This document shows, in pieces, positions 62,572 through 64,000 of a stretch of 64,000 nucleotides of DNA; positions within the stretch are counted from its first letter, which is position 1; each line of letters opens with the position of its first letter. Below the pieces are notes generated by a model. It searched no databases. It worked only from the letters and a program-made list of their open reading frames with translations, and was not told the DNA's origin. Source of the DNA: VFMC01 sp050248155. GTDB lineage: Bacteria > Actinomycetota > Acidimicrobiia > Acidimicrobiales > Ilumatobacteraceae. The position numbers and the translations under genes are program-made. The DNA lies in contig JBFWSW010000001.1 in NCBI GenBank assembly GCA_050248155.1, positions 1-64,000 on the forward strand, in the 5' to 3' direction.

Positions 62572-64000
62572 TCAGCCGGCTCGCTCGGCGATCTCGCGTT
62601 CGAGGTCGGCTCGCCGTTCTGCGCCGATGCCGATGCCGGCAGGGCTGACGCCGTCGCCCTGCTCGCAGGCGCGGTAGAGCAGCACGAGCGCGTCCTCGTA
62701 GTTGCCGACGAGGCAGAACTGGTCGGCGACGACCTGGTTCGGTTCGTCGCTGCCGAACTCGATCGACGCGTTGGGCTCGTACCAACCGGTCCAGAAGTTG
62801 GTGAGCAGCAGCCAGTCGGCCGAGGCCACGTCCTCGGCGAGGCCCGAGCCCGGTTGGTCGGCCAGACCGGGGTCCATCTCGATGAAGTACGTCGCCGGGG
62901 TCAGCTCGGGGAAGAGGTAGTAGAAGACGACGTCGCTGTAGATGGTGCGGCTGAGGTCGGCCGGGCCCACCAGCAGTCGCTCGCCTGGACGGCTCTGCCG
63001 TTCGAGCTCGTCGATCGCGGCCTGACTGGCTCGCTGGAGTGGCTCGTTGCCGAAGTAGAACCGGCGGTCGTCGCGGCTGACCTCGAAGCCTCCCGGCTTC
63101 TGGCCGACGCTGATGCGGCTGTAGAGCAGGTAGTAGCGATACGTGTAGAAGGGGCAGACGACGAACAGCACGGCGGCGAGTACGGCACCCGCGAACAGGT
63201 CTCGGCGCAGCCACGCGAGGCGCGGGCGCCACACGCCCGCCAGCTCGTGCACGAGCGCGGGCAGCAGCGCGAGCGAGACGCAGGCCCCCCACGCGAGGTG
63301 GGTGCTGTCGGGGCGTTGCATCGCCTGGGGCAACATCCCGAGTCCCAGCAGCGCGCCGGCGAGGAGCACGGTGCGTTGCCGGCTCCAGCCGTGGCGGCGG
63401 ACGAGGAGCACGGCGGCGCACACCGTGCCCACCGCGACCACGATGTCGAGGAAGAACCAGAGGAACAGCTGGTGGTTCGCCGAGAGGGCGGGGAACCGCC
63501 ACCACGGAGCATCGAGCGGCCCTTCGGCCACCGCCTGCAGCGCCCCGTCGATCGTGCCGAAGCTGGGCGGGCGCGGCAGCTCGCGACCGGGCCGCAGGTC
63601 GCGCACGGGTTGGACGACCATGCCGCGCCACGCGTCGCCGAGGCCGGCCATCGCGAGGTGCACCCACATCGAGGTCAGGCCGACGACCGCGCCGAGCGCG
63701 GGCACGCGCCATGCACGAGCACGCCACCACAGGAAGCCGTGGGCGAGCCCGAGCGCGAGGACGAGGTCGGGCCGAAAGGTGAGCGCGAGCCCAGCCAGCA
63801 GTCCGGCGACGGCGAGCGCCACGACCCATGATCGACCCCCGGTGTGCAGCGCGCGCAGGCCGAACACCACGCTCCACAGCCCGATGCCGACCGCGCCCTC
63901 CCACGCCAGCGCTGACAGCCCGATCGGCGTGAGGACGAGCAACGTCACCCCGACCGCCGCGACCACGGCGAGGCGATGGCCCCACGATCGGCCGAGGGCA
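62572..64000 (-). CDS. Polytopic membrane glycosyltransferase-like protein, partial
   Basis: The reverse-strand frame is open to the right edge (at least 475 codons), so the N-terminus is missing. About ten hydrophobic segments are followed by a soluble C-terminal domain (about the last 170 residues) with RFYFGNEPLQRASQAAIDEL, SRTIYSDVVFYYLFPEL and TPATYFIEMDPG. This is the layout of GT-C or GT39-like glycosyltransferases that use polyprenyl-phosphate sugars. It faces dprE2, whose product would be a donor for such an enzyme, but that link is inference. GTG 63966 is an internal codon, not the start. Confidence 0.7.
   Translation of the reverse strand, partial: ALGRSWGHRLAVVAAVGVTLLVLTPIGLSALAWEGAVGIGLWSVVFGLRALHTGGRSWVVALAVAGLLAGLALTFRPDLVLALGLAHGFLWWRARAWRVPALGAVVGLTSMWVHLAMAGLGDAWRGMVVQPVRDLRPGRELPRPPSFGTIDGALQAVAEGPLDAPWWRFPALSANHQLFLWFFLDIVVAVGTVCAAVLLVRRHGWSRQRTVLLAGALLGLGMLPQAMQRPDSTHLAWGACVSLALLPALVHELAGVWRPRLAWLRRDLFAGAVLAAVLFVVCPFYTYRYYLLYSRISVGQKPGGFEVSRDDRRFYFGNEPLQRASQAAIDELERQSRPGERLLVGPADLSRTIYSDVVFYYLFPELTPATYFIEMDPGLADQPGSGLAEDVASADWLLLTNFWTGWYEPNASIEFGSDEPNQVVADQFCLVGNYEDALVLLYRACEQGDGVSPAGIGIGAERRADLEREIAERAG

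Overview
The window is a high-GC chromosomal segment from an actinobacterium. The 16S rRNA gene (about 23152-24674) reads like that of an Ilumatobacter-type member of the Acidimicrobiia; this is recognition by eye, not a search. Gene density is very high, most neighbours overlap by 1-4 bp, GTG starts are common, and many transcription units begin with a TANNNT -10 element only 6-8 nt ahead of the start codon, as expected for leaderless mRNAs. Nothing looks like a prophage, insertion sequence, integron or CRISPR array. Gene order resembles, in condensed form, the block of Mycobacterium tuberculosis that runs from infC through pheST, the arg genes, tyrS, tlyA, NAD kinase, recN, steAB, pyrG and xerD to scpAB (from memory).

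Region by region. 1-160: edge of a reverse-strand gene. 0.4-3.8 kb: rsmB, a mogA-like gene, hisG, a cold-shock-like protein, an alkyltransferase-like repair protein and a DUF1844 gene. 3.8-9.7 kb: infC-rpmI-rplT, an rRNA methyltransferase and pheST. infC seems to start at ATA, the methyltransferase perhaps at CTG, and pheST is preceded by a small leaderless ORF with alternative GC-rich pairings. 9.7-13.8 kb: AlgH-like protein, a divergent Hsp70-like protein and a polyprenyl-phosphate sugar-1-phosphate transferase. 14.0-19.9 kb: argCBDFRH, translationally coupled, with argJ and argG absent and candidate ARG boxes over the first promoter. 19.9-22.8 kb: DNA glycosylase, DUF2332 and tyrS. 22.8-28.3 kb: a complete rrn operon (16S-23S-5S, no spacer tRNA) whose promoter overlaps the tyrS stop and which ends in a strong terminator.

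28.3-35.6 kb: TPR protein, Tat-exported PhoX-like protein with a PKD domain, SSB-like protein, class I aldolase, DUF1015, HAD-IIA phosphatase and a protein with a histone-H1-like Lys/Ala tail. 35.6-48.7 kb: a long run of head-to-tail genes, tlyA-nadK-recN-steA-steB-murJ-AlkP-like membrane protein-GT4-pyrG-nudix-xerD-HD protein, combining repair, cell division and wall-lipid functions. 49.2-49.6 kb: a PhoU-like fragment behind a 20-bp hairpin. 49.6-52.9 kb: trpS, scpA, scpB and an RsuA-type pseudouridine synthase.

52.9-64 kb: tyrA and aroA are followed without gaps by a HAD phosphatase, a UbiA-type decaprenyl-phosphate phosphoribosyltransferase and a methyltransferase. After a hypothetical gene and a large reverse-strand M16-like membrane protein come dprE1 and dprE2, then a partial polytopic glycosyltransferase. 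HAD + UbiA + DprE1 + DprE2 would make up a full route from PRPP to decaprenyl-phosphoryl-arabinose, the arabinose donor known from mycobacterial cell walls. The HAD gene is a candidate for the phosphatase step, and the DprE1 has Ala where mycobacterial DprE1 has the benzothiazinone-reactive Cys.
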